Assembly (NCBI GenBank): GCA_045806525.1
Contig: JBJMJD010000041.1
Location: 1-49,383, forward strand
Direction: 5' to 3'
Source: JAICYJ01 sp045806525
GTDB taxonomy: Bacteria; Actinomycetota; Thermoleophilia; Gaiellales; JAICJC01
Length of the DNA: 49,383 bases
Under the pieces are notes generated by a model that did not search any database, was not told the origin of the DNA, and saw only the letters and a list, made by a program, of their open reading frames with translations. The position numbers were made by a program, and so were the translations under genes. The first letter of the stretch is position 1. The number at the start of each line of letters is the position of its first letter. Of the stretch, positions 35,961 through 43,992 are shown piece by piece.

Positions 35961-36881
35961 GTGACGGTGCTTTCCATCCCCAGCCCGGGCGATCCGTTCC
36001 TGATCAATTCCGGGCCGATCCACGCCCGCTGGTACGGCCTGCTGCTGGCCCTGGGGGTGCTGCTGGCCGGTTGGATCGCTCGTCGCGAGTTCCGTCGCCG
36101 CTCGATGGATCCGGAGCTGGCCTACACGATCGCCGTGTGGGCGGTGCCGTTCGGCCTGATCGGCGCCCGCCTCTACCACGTGGCCACCGACTGGGACGCG
36201 TTCAGCAACAACTACTCCCAGATCCCGGCCATCTGGAACGGCGGCCTCTCGATCTTCGGTGCGGTGCTAGGCGGCATGCTTGGCTGCTGGATCGGCTGCC
36301 GTCGCGTGAACCTGCCGTTCTGGCGCGTGGCTGACTGCATCGCGCCCGGCCTCGTCCTGGCGCAGGCGCTGGGGCGTTGGGGCAACTACTTCAACCAGGA
36401 GCTGTACGGCAAGCCCTCCGACCTGCCCTGGGCGGTCAAGATCGACCCGGCCCACCGGACGCCGCCCTACACCGACTCGTCCACCTTCCAGCCCATGTTC
36501 CTGTACGAGTCGATCCTGGACGTGCTGGTCTTCTTCGTGCTGATCTGGTTCACGCGGCGCTACTGGAGACGGGTGCCCTATGGCACGGTGTTCGCGCTGT
36601 ACGTGACGCTCTACAACCTCTACCGCGTGCCGCTGGAGACGCTCAAGATCGACACGGCCGACATCTTCTTCGGTCAGCGCGTCAACGTGTGGGTCTCAGG
36701 CGTGCTGTTCCTGGTCGGGCTGATCACGTTCGTCCTGCTGTTCCACCGGCGGACGGACGCGCCCGCCGCGCCTGCCACGCCGGCTGTGGCGGCGGCTGTC
36801 GCCTCGGGCCATACGCCCACGCCCCGCCCGGAGGCGGCGATCGCCGCCCGCCAGCGTACCCAGCGCCGCAAGAAGAGCTAG
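35961..36881 (+). CDS. lgt: Prolipoprotein diacylglyceryl transferase
   Basis: 306 aa with seven membrane segments. The Lgt signature GRWGNYFNQELYG (139-150) includes the essential Arg and Asn; ARWYGLLLALGVLLA and the NGGLSIFGAVLGG loop are also diagnostic. It transfers diacylglycerol from phosphatidylglycerol to the lipobox cysteine, for example in the lipoprotein at 18435-18965. The C-terminal 40 residues are a basic Ala/Pro tail. Its stop shares the palindrome CTAG (36878-36881) with the convergent gene's stop. Confidence 0.95.
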   Translation: MTVLSIPSPGDPFLINSGPIHARWYGLLLALGVLLAGWIARREFRRRSMDPELAYTIAVWAVPFGLIGARLYHVATDWDAFSNNYSQIPAIWNGGLSIFGAVLGGMLGCWIGCRRVNLPFWRVADCIAPGLVLAQALGRWGNYFNQELYGKPSDLPWAVKIDPAHRTPPYTDSSTFQPMFLYESILDVLVFFVLIWFTRRYWRRVPYGTVFALYVTLYNLYRVPLETLKIDTADIFFGQRVNVWVSGVLFLVGLITFVLLFHRRTDAPAAPATPAVAAAVASGHTPTPRPEAAIAARQRTQRRKKS

Positions 36882-38203
36882 GCCTGGTCCAGCGCGTCGG
36901 CCAGCAGCCGCTCGAGCGCGCGCACGCAGCCCGCGTCCAGCCGCTCGCCCGCCTGCTGCCAGAGCAGCGAGAGGGCAAGGCCAGCCGATGCCTGTGAGCG
37001 GTGTCCGCCTGCGGCCACGAACGCCTCGGCGACGGCGATCACACGGGCTTCGAGCGGCGCCTCGGCCACGGGATCGAAGCGTGCCAGCAGCCAGCCCGCC
37101 GCCTCCTCGTCGATCATGCCTGCCGCCACGCGCTCGGACAGCCGCCTGCGCTCGGCCTCCTCTTCGCGGGCGGTTGACGGGGCGTCCAGCGAGGCCGCCA
37201 GGCGCACCCGGTCGACGTGATCGGGGTCGAGACCGTAGGCGCCTGCGATGTGCCCCGCGTACTCGCTGACGGCGCGCGAGTCGGCCGATCGCGTGCCGCG
37301 CGCCTCCAGCGATCGCACCGGCTCGTCGGCAGCCTCCGCGAGCCCGTCCCAGGCGATCACGCGGGCGTCGCCGGAGCGGCCCAGCGCGGCGCTGGCCAGG
37401 CGCACGAGCTCGTCGTTGGTCGCCGCGTGCTCGGGAAACGCGGCGACGCCGCCGGAGATGGTGATGGGATCGCCGTCCAGCGACAACCCGCCGGCCAGCC
37501 GCCCGACCAGGGCCGCCGCCGACTCGGCGGTCATGCCCGGCAGCACCAGAGCGAACTGACCCTCGTCCAGCCGGCACACGCAGTCGTAGCTGCGGACGCC
37601 GCCCGCGAGCCCGCCGGCCGCCAGCCGCAGCACGCGGTCAGACTCGGCGGCTCCATGCTTCGCGCTGTAGCCGGCCAGACCGTCCAGGTCGACCAGCGAC
37701 ACCGCCAGGCTCTGGCCGGTGCGCTTGGCGCGCGCCAGCTCCCGCCCGAGCACGCTCTGGAAGCCGAGGTGGTTGGGCAGGCGCGTCAGCGGGTCGAGCG
37801 TGCCCGATTCGCCGGCGACGCTCTCCCACAGGCGCGCGGCCTCCATCGCCTGCGCCGCGACCCCCGCCACGATACGGGCGTGTCCGAGTCCAGCGGGGTC
37901 GGCCACCCGCTCGGCGAGCAGCCCCCCGAGCACGCGCCCGGCGCTGACCAGCGGAAGCAGCGTGCGGCCTTCATCGGTGACCGGATCAAGTCCCGGCAGC
38001 TCCAGCCGCCGGGGGCCGTCGCCCGTGAGCAGGGCGAGGCCGTCTCGCTGCTCGCTCAGGGCGTAGCTCGAGACGGAGCCGGCACCCAGCGCCGCGCCGG
38101 CCGCGTCGGCCGCCGCCGCGAGGACGCCCGGCAGGTCGAGGCCCGTCTCGCAGGCGGCCACCAGGCGCGCCAGGTCGCGCTCGAAGGCCGCCGTCTCAGG
38201 CAC
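36878..38203 (-). CDS. GAF protein with degenerate GGDEF and degenerate HD-GYP domains
   Basis: 441 aa in three parts. A GAF-like domain is at about 10-125. A GGDEF-fold domain is at about 135-285 (LDPLTRLPNHLGF, VSLVDLDGLAGY), but the signature loop is DEGQF (213-217), so cyclase activity is probably lost. The third part (about 305-435) aligns with HD-GYP: SRAVSEYAGHIAGAYGLD and EAPLEARVIAVAEAFVA match the family, yet the HD pair is gone (AASLDAPS at 336-343) and the GYP segment is deleted. It may bind c-di-GMP or scaffold. It overlaps the histidine kinase stop by 8 nt. Confidence 0.75.
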   Translation of the reverse strand: MPETAAFERDLARLVAACETGLDLPGVLAAAADAAGAALGAGSVSSYALSEQRDGLALLTGDGPRRLELPGLDPVTDEGRTLLPLVSAGRVLGGLLAERVADPAGLGHARIVAGVAAQAMEAARLWESVAGESGTLDPLTRLPNHLGFQSVLGRELARAKRTGQSLAVSLVDLDGLAGYSAKHGAAESDRVLRLAAGGLAGGVRSYDCVCRLDEGQFALVLPGMTAESAAALVGRLAGGLSLDGDPITISGGVAAFPEHAATNDELVRLASAALGRSGDARVIAWDGLAEAADEPVRSLEARGTRSADSRAVSEYAGHIAGAYGLDPDHVDRVRLAASLDAPSTAREEEAERRRLSERVAAGMIDEEAAGWLLARFDPVAEAPLEARVIAVAEAFVAAGGHRSQASAGLALSLLWQQAGERLDAGCVRALERLLADALDQA

Positions 38204-39464
38204 CGTCGCCCTCCTGCAGCTTGCCGGCCGCGACCAGCACCCGCACCGTGGTGCCGGTGCCCGGCACCGAGTCGATATCCAGCCGCCCGTTCAGGATGGC
38301 GGCGCGCTCCTGCATCGACGCAACGCCGTGGTGGGGCAGGCCGTCGTCCGGCTCCGACATCTCGCCGCTGCCGTCGTCCACGACCCGCGCCTCGAGGCCC
38401 TCGCGGGGCGACCCGTGCACGCTGACGACGATGGTGGCCGGGTTGGCGTGCTTGAGCGCGTTGGTCATGGCCTCACGCACGATCTGGAACAGGCACACCT
38501 GGTCGTCGCCGCTGAGCGCGTCGGCATCGGCCACGTCGAGCGTGACGACGACCCGGTGGTCGGCCTCGAAGCGGTCGGCGATCGCCTGCAGCGCCGTCTC
38601 GAAGCCCTGCTCGCGCAGCGTCCAGGGCTCGAGGGCGAACGACAGCTCGCGTACCTCGCCGATCACGGACCGCTGCCGCGCGCGGGCGGTGTCGAGCACC
38701 TGCTGGGCGGTCTCGGTGTCGCCCGCCTCGATCGCTTCCGCGGCGGCGTTCAGCATCATGTTGACCCCGGCGAGCGTCTGCACGGGCCCGTCGTGGAGGA
38801 AGGTCGACAGACGGCGCCGCTCCTCCTGCTCGGCCGACACGACCCTGCGCGAGAGCTCGGCCCGCTCATTCTCGCGGATGCGAGCCTGCGCAAGCAGCGC
38901 CTCCACCCGCTCGAACAGCGCGGCGCTCTCCGCGGCACGCGCGGCGAAGTCGGCGAACAGCGTCGCCCGGGCCAGGTCGTCGGGCCCGAAGCCGGTGCCG
39001 CCGTGCAGATCGAGCAGCACCACCAGCGCGTGCAGGCGGCCGGCCACCACCAGCGGCACGGCCAGCAAGGCCCGCGGACGCAGACGGCGGGTGACCTCGT
39101 CAACGGCCTCGGCCGGGCCGGTGACGGCTCCCACCAGGTCGCGCGCGGCCACGGCCAGCGCAGAGCCCTCGGCATCCATCGGCACGCGTGCGTCACCCAG
39201 CGGGCCCAGCGTCAGGCCGGCGGCGGCGGCCGGTCGCAGCGAGCGCTCGCCCGCGGCCGGCACCAGCACCAGCACGGCATCGGCGGTGAACAGTCGCTGC
39301 GCCTCAACCGCCGTGTGCTCGAGCACCGCCGCCGAGTCGAGGCCGGCGGAGACCGCGCCAAGGCTCCGGACGAGACCGTCCAGGAAGCGGCCTTGCGCGA
39401 TCAGCTCCTGGCGGAGCCGATGCTCAGTCGATGATTGCGGTGCGGAGGGCGATGGCGACTGCAT
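38196..39464 (-). CDS. NarL-type sensor histidine kinase with GAF domain
   Basis: 422 aa, no membrane segment. GAF domain at about 35-180, coiled-coil linker, then a HisKA_3 dimerisation helix with the phospho-acceptor in FLHDGPVQTL (H224), and a HATPase_c domain (REAMTNALKHA N-box; VVDDGSGE and GVASMQERA as G-boxes). It should phosphorylate the response regulator encoded just upstream. The ATG at 39464 lies 41 nt inside the regulator gene; no later start is convincing, so the overlap seems real. Confidence 0.88.
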   Translation of the reverse strand: MQSPSPSAPQSSTEHRLRQELIAQGRFLDGLVRSLGAVSAGLDSAAVLEHTAVEAQRLFTADAVLVLVPAAGERSLRPAAAAGLTLGPLGDARVPMDAEGSALAVAARDLVGAVTGPAEAVDEVTRRLRPRALLAVPLVVAGRLHALVVLLDLHGGTGFGPDDLARATLFADFAARAAESAALFERVEALLAQARIRENERAELSRRVVSAEQEERRRLSTFLHDGPVQTLAGVNMMLNAAAEAIEAGDTETAQQVLDTARARQRSVIGEVRELSFALEPWTLREQGFETALQAIADRFEADHRVVVTLDVADADALSGDDQVCLFQIVREAMTNALKHANPATIVVSVHGSPREGLEARVVDDGSGEMSEPDDGLPHHGVASMQERAAILNGRLDIDSVPGTGTTVRVLVAAGKLQEGDGA

Positions 39465-40044
39465 GTGTGCGTGTGTCCGCCTCGAGCTTCGAGAGGATAT
39501 GGCGCACATGGCTCTTCACCGTTTCCTGGCTGATGAAGAGCTTGGCAGCAACATCGGCATTCGACATCCCGTCGGCGAGCAGCTGAAGGATCTCACGCTC
39601 GCGGGCTGTCAGCATGTTCTCGCGTTCCTTGGTCAGGAATGCGGGCATCAGCGCGGGGTCGACGTAGCCGTCGCCATCGGCCACCTTCTGGATGGCGCGC
39701 ACGATCGTCTGGTGCGGCGCCTCCTTCAGGATGTAGCCCTTTGCGCCCGACTCGAGGCCGCGCGTCAGCAGGCTGCGCTCGGCAAAGGCGGTGAACATCA
39801 GCACCGCCGTCTCCGGGATCTCGCTGGTGATCTCCTTGGCGGCGGCCAGCCCGTCCATGCCGGGCATCCGCACATCAAGGATCACGACGTTGGGCTTGCG
39901 GCGCCTGGCCAGCGTCACCGCGGCCTCGCCGTCGGCGGCCTCGCCGACAACTCGAATGTTCTCCGACCGTGACAGCGACAGGCGCAGGCCTTCGCGTACC
40001 ACCTCGTGGTCGTCAACGATCAGACAGGTAATGGGCTCACTCAC
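39424..40044 (-). CDS. NarL/FixJ-family response regulator
   Basis: 206 aa. Receiver domain with DD at 11-12 and phospho-acceptor D57 (VVILDVRMPGMDG), the conserved Thr/Lys (FTAF, GYILKEA), and a LuxR-type HTH (LTAREREILQLLADGMSNADVAAKL, from about residue 138). Chosen start is the GTG at 40044 because GGAG lies 5 nt before it. Partner of the kinase at 38196-39464. A likely -10 (TATGGT, minus strand 40178-40183) gives a leader of about 125 nt that can fold. Confidence 0.93.
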   Translation of the reverse strand: MSEPITCLIVDDHEVVREGLRLSLSRSENIRVVGEAADGEAAVTLARRRKPNVVILDVRMPGMDGLAAAKEITSEIPETAVLMFTAFAERSLLTRGLESGAKGYILKEAPHQTIVRAIQKVADGDGYVDPALMPAFLTKERENMLTAREREILQLLADGMSNADVAAKLFISQETVKSHVRHILSKLEADTRTHAVAIALRTAIID

Positions 40045-40070
40045 GTGCACTCCAAGAGTCGCGGCATTTG

Positions 40071-40147
40071 CCACCGGTGAGCTGTATCGGCAGGAACGCG
40101 GCGCTCCGTTAGCCCCAACCGTTTTTCCGGCTTGGCTCGACCGGTGG
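40071..40147 (-). other. Possible structured leader of the response regulator mRNA
   Basis: In the minus-strand transcript CCACCGGT (40140-40147) can pair with ACCGGTGG (40071-40078), enclosing a hairpin with a GAAAAA loop (arms at 40112-40121 and 40128-40136) and a small hairpin (40093-40107). It matches no riboswitch consensus I know. Confidence 0.3.
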
Positions 40148-40203
40148 GGAGTTCTGGTCCCGTCCCGCGATCCCTGCACCATAGAGGTATCCGCCGCCAT
40201 TGG

Positions 40204-40209
40204 TAGACT
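40204..40209 (+). promoter_or_regulatory. -10 box TAGACT, 5 nt before GTG 40215
   Basis: TANNNT close to the transporter gene start; favours GTG 40215 over ATG 40251 and rules out the TTG at 40200. Confidence 0.45.
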
Positions 40210-40214
40210 CCTGG

Positions 40215-41597
40215 GTGCGTGAGCGACGAGCCTCCGAGTACCTGCCCGGCATGAGAACCGCACTCGCGCTGCTCGCGGTTCTGCTGATCGTCCTGGCCAA
40301 CGGCTTCTTCGTGGCGGCCGAGTATGCGCTGGTCACCATGCGCCGGACGCGTGTCCAGGAGCTGGTCGATCAGGGTAGCCGTGGCGCCCGCCGGGTGTCG
40401 GACCTCCAGCAGAACCCGGCTCGCTTCATCTCGGCCATCCAGCTGGGCGTGACGCTCTCCAGCCTGGCGCTCGGTGCCATCGGCGAGCCGGTCATCTCGA
40501 ACCTGCTGGACACGCCGCTGGGCTGGCTGCCGTCCAGCTGGCACGGTGGCGTCGCGCTGACCATCTCGGCGATCCTGGCCTTCTCGATCCTGTCGTTCTT
40601 CCATGTGGTGCTGGGCGAGATCGTGCCCAAGAGCTACACGCTGCAGCACGCCGAGCGGGTGGCGCTGGTGGTGGCGACGCCGATCAATATCTTCTACGCG
40701 ATCTTCCGGCCGTTCATCTGGGCGCTGGTGGCGGCCAGCGCGGCCGTCCTGCGCTGGCTGGGGCTGCCGCCGGAGGCGCGGCGCTCGTCCGTGCACTCGG
40801 AGGAGGAGCTGAAGATGTTGGTCACCGCGAGCCGCGAGCAAGGCGTGCTCGAGGAGGAGGAGCAGACGATGCTCCACAAGGTGTTCGCGTTCGCCGACAA
40901 GGACGCGGCCGACGTGATGGTGCCGCGCCCCGACGTGGTGGCGCTGCCCCTGGAGCTGCCGGTGGCGGAGCTGCTGCGGTTGATGCTTCAGCATCCCTAC
41001 ACCCGCTATCCGGTCTACGACGGGGAGCTGGACGACGTGGTCGGCGTGCTGCACGTGCGCGACCTGTTCGCGGCGCTGCACGACCGCGGGATCGATGGCG
41101 TGGACGTACGCGCGCTGCTTCGCCCGGCGATCATGGTTCCCGAGACGAAACGGCTCGACGAGCTGCTGTCCGACTTCCGCGCTACCTCGAACCACATGGC
41201 GATCGTCGTCGACGAGTACGGCTCGCTGGCCGGCATCGTCACGCTGGAGGATCTGCTGGAGGAGATCGTGGGCGAGATCGGCGACGAGTTCGACGTGCCG
41301 GAGGCGGGCATCCGGCGGCTGGGTGTGGGGCGCATGCGGCTGGGCGGGTCGTTCCCGATCGAGGAGTTCAACGTGCGGTTCGGGACGTCCCTGCCCGACG
41401 AGGACTACCACAGCGTCGGCGGCTTCGTATTCGGCGAGTTGGGCCGCGCGCCAAAGGTGGGCGACTTGGTCAAGACCGACGGCGTGCTGTTCGAGGTGAG
41501 CGGGGTGGACGGCCCGCGCATCGTGGAGGTGGACGTGACGCTGAAGCCGGCCGAGACGGAGCCGGCGGCCGAGGAGCGGGGCCAGGCCTCAGGCTGA
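40215..41597 (+). CDS. CNNM/CorC-family membrane protein (hemolysin-like)
   Basis: 460 aa. A CNNM (DUF21) domain with three to four membrane segments starts at about residue 13 (TALALLAVLLIVLANGFFVAAEYALV) and contains the AERVALVVATPI stretch. Then two CBS domains (about 210-330; VMVPRPDVVALPLEL, NHMAIVVDEYGSLAGIVTLED beginning near 315) and a CorC_HlyC domain (about 350-435). Such proteins are linked to magnesium/sodium export or sensing, with CBS domains binding nucleotides. ATG 40251 is an alternative start. It overlaps the convergent dehydratase gene by 9 nt. Confidence 0.9.
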   Translation: MRERRASEYLPGMRTALALLAVLLIVLANGFFVAAEYALVTMRRTRVQELVDQGSRGARRVSDLQQNPARFISAIQLGVTLSSLALGAIGEPVISNLLDTPLGWLPSSWHGGVALTISAILAFSILSFFHVVLGEIVPKSYTLQHAERVALVVATPINIFYAIFRPFIWALVAASAAVLRWLGLPPEARRSSVHSEEELKMLVTASREQGVLEEEEQTMLHKVFAFADKDAADVMVPRPDVVALPLELPVAELLRLMLQHPYTRYPVYDGELDDVVGVLHVRDLFAALHDRGIDGVDVRALLRPAIMVPETKRLDELLSDFRATSNHMAIVVDEYGSLAGIVTLEDLLEEIVGEIGDEFDVPEAGIRRLGVGRMRLGGSFPIEEFNVRFGTSLPDEDYHSVGGFVFGELGRAPKVGDLVKTDGVLFEVSGVDGPRIVEVDVTLKPAETEPAAEERGQASG

Positions 41598-41879
41598 GGC
41601 GGCCAGCTCGTCCGAGCGCCGGGCCATCTCGACGTCGCGGTCGGTGATGCCGCCGGCGCTGTGGTTGACCCAGTCGAGCTCGACGCGACCCCAGCCGACG
41701 AGCATGTCCGGATGATGGTCGGCCGCCTCGGCGGCGTCCGCCACGCGGTTTGCGAAGGCCATCGCCTGGGCGAAGTCGTCGAACCCGTAGCGCTTGTGCA
41801 GGGCGCCGGACTGCTCCGACCATTCGCTGCCCAGCGACTCGAGCGCCGACGCCAGCTGATCCGGTGTGAGTACGTCCAT
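41589..41879 (-). CDS. 4a-hydroxytetrahydrobiopterin dehydratase (PCD)
   Basis: 96 aa, full PCD domain. The signature A-D-H-H-P-D (H55, H56, P57) followed by VELDWVNHSAGGITDRDVEMA matches the catalytic region. The enzyme dehydrates 4a-hydroxy-pterin during aromatic amino-acid hydroxylation; no hydroxylase is in the window, so a role in pterin turnover is an alternative. TAAGCT lies 8 nt before the ATG. It diverges from the Lrp gene. Confidence 0.9.
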   Translation of the reverse strand: MDVLTPDQLASALESLGSEWSEQSGALHKRYGFDDFAQAMAFANRVADAAEAADHHPDMLVGWGRVELDWVNHSAGGITDRDVEMARRSDELAASA

Positions 41880-41887
41880 CGCGTCGC

Positions 41888-41893
41888 AGCTTA
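41888..41893 (-). promoter_or_regulatory. -10 box TAAGCT for the PCD gene
   Basis: Minus-strand TANNNT, 8 nt before ATG 41879. Only six bases separate it from the divergent -10 at 41900. Confidence 0.4.
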
Positions 41894-41899
41894 CCGCGG

Positions 41900-41905
41900 T
41901 ATCGT
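41900..41905 (+). promoter_or_regulatory. -10 box TATCGT for the Lrp/AsnC gene
   Basis: TANNNT, 10 nt before ATG 41916; the two divergent promoters are nearly back to back, so the Lrp protein could control both. Confidence 0.4.
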
Positions 41906-41915
41906 GCCTTCTCCG

Positions 41916-42398
41916 ATGCCGCCCGCAGAGCTGAGCGCTACCGATCACGCGATCATCGAGATCCTCCAGCGTGAGGGCCGCACGACGTACGCCGATATCG
42001 GCTCGCGGGTAGGGGTGTCGGCCACTGCGGCGCACGAGCGGATCAAGAAGCTCGAGGCCCGTGGCGTGATCCGCGGCTACCAGGCGGAGATCGATCCGAC
42101 GCTGGTGGGAGCCGGCGTCACGGCATTCATCTTCGTATCGCAGAAGGCCGGGCCGCGCAGCCCGGTGGAGGAACTGTTCGCCGACACGCCGTGGGTGCAG
42201 GAATGCCACCACGTGGCCGGCGAGGAGACGCTGCTCCTGAAGGTGCGCGCCGAGTCGATGCCTGCGCTGGAGCACCTCGTGTGGGAGATCCGTGCCCTCG
42301 ACTCGGTCGAGCGCACGCGCACCGTGGTGGTGCTGGCGACCGTGTTCGAGAACCGCCCGGTCGCGGCCGCAACGGTCGACGAATCGGCACACAGCTAG
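41916..42398 (+). CDS. Lrp/AsnC-family transcriptional regulator
   Basis: 160 aa. N-terminal winged HTH (LSATDHAIIEILQREGRTTYADIG, SATAAHERIKKLEARGVIRGY) then a RAM effector domain (about 70-150; WVQECHHVAGEETLLLKVRAES). Such regulators are dimers or octamers that respond to amino acids. It may autoregulate and control the divergent PCD gene. The cysteine operon beyond the repeats, on the opposite strand, is another candidate target; both are inference. Confidence 0.92.
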   Translation: MPPAELSATDHAIIEILQREGRTTYADIGSRVGVSATAAHERIKKLEARGVIRGYQAEIDPTLVGAGVTAFIFVSQKAGPRSPVEELFADTPWVQECHHVAGEETLLLKVRAESMPALEHLVWEIRALDSVERTRTVVVLATVFENRPVAAATVDESAHS

Positions 42399-42438
42399 CG
42401 CCGAGCTGCCACACCCGGGACACACGTCGTCACGCGCT

Positions 42439-42482
42439 CGTTGGCAACACCGGTGCCAGGCGCGGGTGTTGCGCCACCGGGG
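42439..42482 (+). repeat. 44-bp hairpin repeat, copy A
   Basis: Begins CGTTGGCAACACCGGTGCCA and ends GGGTGTTGCGCCACCGGGG. AACACC near the start pairs with GGTGTT near the end; smaller stems TGGCA/TGCCA and GGTG/CACC are alternatives. One base differs from copy B. Confidence 0.85.
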
Positions 42483-42566
42483 CGTTGCGACCGCGTTTCA
42501 CGCCGCCGGCGTTCCGCCGAGATCGGCCGCATCGGTCGCCGTTCCGAGCTGATCCTGTGGCCTTGC

Positions 42567-42610
42567 CGTTGGCAACACCGGTGCCAGACGCGGGTGTTGC
42601 GCCACCGGGG
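42567..42610 (+). repeat. 44-bp hairpin repeat, copy B
   Basis: Same orientation as copy A, 128 bp further on, with GACGCG in place of GGCGCG. It is followed by GTGAGACGCGG, whose near-complement CCGCGTTTCAC follows copy A. The unit resembles intergenic REP-type elements; no transposase is adjacent. Confidence 0.85.
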
Positions 42611-42644
42611 TGAGACGCGGCCGTGACAGGCCGTAACGCGGCGG

Positions 42645-43037
42645 CTACTCGAAGCTGAGCGGCTGCTCGGTGACCGCCATCTCGGCGATCCGGTAGCCCT
42701 TGATGTCGGCGCCGCCGCCGGTCAGCGACACGATCACGTAGGTCGCGTCCGGCCAGAAGGCCTGCTCGGCGTCGGTGCGCGAGGGGTAGGCCGGCGAGGA
42801 CACGTGAGAGTGATAGATGCCTATCAGGTCGAGGCCGGCGTCGTCGATCTCGTTCATGATCCGGATCTGGTCGCGCGACTCGATCCGGTAGTAGTAGGGG
42901 CTTGGCTCGTCCGGCTGGGCCGGGAAGAAGCGCTCGGCGCGGCCGTCGAGCCCGGCGATGATGCCGCAGGCCTCGTTGGGCAGCCCCGCCCGTGCGTGCG
43001 CGACGATCTCGTCGCGCATCGCGGCCGGGATCACCAC
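42645..43037 (-). CDS. mec: JAMM/MPN+ metalloprotease, Mec-like
   Basis: 130 aa single-domain JAB1/MPN protease with a full zinc site: E22 (NEACGI), H76-x-H78 and S86-x2-D89 (YHSHVSSPAYPSRTD). In Mycobacterium tuberculosis the homologue Mec releases cysteine from the CysO-Cys adduct. Here it ends the operon carrying cysM, cysO and an E1-like gene. GTG at 43037 or the next codon (43034, giving a GTGA overlap with cysM) are both possible starts. It may also trim the CysO C-terminus, see findings. Confidence 0.92.
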   Translation of the reverse strand: MVIPAAMRDEIVAHARAGLPNEACGIIAGLDGRAERFFPAQPDEPSPYYYRIESRDQIRIMNEIDDAGLDLIGIYHSHVSSPAYPSRTDAEQAFWPDATYVIVSLTGGGADIKGYRIAEMAVTEQPLSFE

Positions 43038-43990
43038 CAGACGCGCTCGTCCATGGCCGCCTCGAGTTCCTCCAGCGGCGTCGTGTACAGCCCTGCGCTC
43101 ATATACTTGGAGCCGCCGTCGGCGAACAGCACCACCACGTTCTGCGAGTCGTCCATCTCGGCGGCCACCCGGCGCGCCACCGCCAGCGCCGCTCCCGCGG
43201 AGACACCCGCGAAGATGCCCTCCATGTCCAGGAGCTTGCGAAGCATCAGCACGGCCTCGCCGTTGGAGACCAGCACCTTGCGGTCCAGTTCGCGGATGTC
43301 CAGAATCGGCGGCGTGTAGCCGTCCTCGAGGCTACGCAGTCCCATCACCGGGTCGCCCTGCAGGGGCTCCGCGGCCACGATCTGCACGTCCGGGTTCGCC
43401 TCTCGCAGACGCCGCCCGCTGCCCATCAGCGTGCCGCCCGTGCCCAGCCCGGCCACGAAGGCGTCCACCTGGCCGCCGGGCGCCTGCTCCAGGATCTCGA
43501 CGGCCGTGCCGCAGTAGTGGGCGGCAGGGTTGGCCTCGTTCGCGTACTGGAACGGCATGAACAGGCTCGGGTCGCGCTCCGCGAGTTCGCGGGCCATCGC
43601 GACCGCGCCGTTCGACCCCAGGTTCCCGGGCGAGAACAGGATGTCCGCGCCGTACATCCGCAGCAGCTCGACCCGCTCCTGCGTGGCCGACTCTGGCATC
43701 ACGACGGATACGGGGTAGCCCTTGACCTTGCCGATCATGGCCAGCGCGATCCCGGTGTTGCCGCTGGTCGGCTCCAGGATCCGCTGCCCCGGTGCGAGCT
43801 CGCCCGAGTCCTCGGCCGCTTCAACCATCGAAAGCGCCACCCGGTCCTTGACCGAGCCGGTCGGGTTCTGCTCCTCCAGCTTCGCGAAGATGCGCGCGCC
43901 CGCCGGCGGCCCGATCCGGGGCAGCTCGACCAACGGTGTGTTGCCGACCGCGGATAGCGCCGCCACTCGCTCCATCTGCAGGCAGCCCAT
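43031..43990 (-). CDS. cysM: CysM-type O-phosphoserine/CysO sulfhydrylase
   Basis: 319 aa PLP enzyme. The Schiff-base lysine is K48 in NPTGSVKDR, the substrate loop is PTSGNTGIAL, and the phosphate cradle is GLGTGGTLMG. The C-terminal extension ending in ERVWW recalls the CysM of mycobacteria that uses thiocarboxylated CysO as sulfur donor. Product is a CysO-cysteine adduct, cleaved by Mec. The ATG lies 2 nt after the cysO stop. Confidence 0.93.
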   Translation of the reverse strand: MGCLQMERVAALSAVGNTPLVELPRIGPPAGARIFAKLEEQNPTGSVKDRVALSMVEAAEDSGELAPGQRILEPTSGNTGIALAMIGKVKGYPVSVVMPESATQERVELLRMYGADILFSPGNLGSNGAVAMARELAERDPSLFMPFQYANEANPAAHYCGTAVEILEQAPGGQVDAFVAGLGTGGTLMGSGRRLREANPDVQIVAAEPLQGDPVMGLRSLEDGYTPPILDIRELDRKVLVSNGEAVLMLRKLLDMEGIFAGVSAGAALAVARRVAAEMDDSQNVVVLFADGGSKYMSAGLYTTPLEELEAAMDERVWW

Positions 43991-43992
43991 CG

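Noticed and set aside
42399..42644. CRISPR array
   Set aside because: Only two repeat units, with a spacer longer than the repeat, no cas genes and hairpin repeats with related inverted flanks; it fits a REP-type element better.
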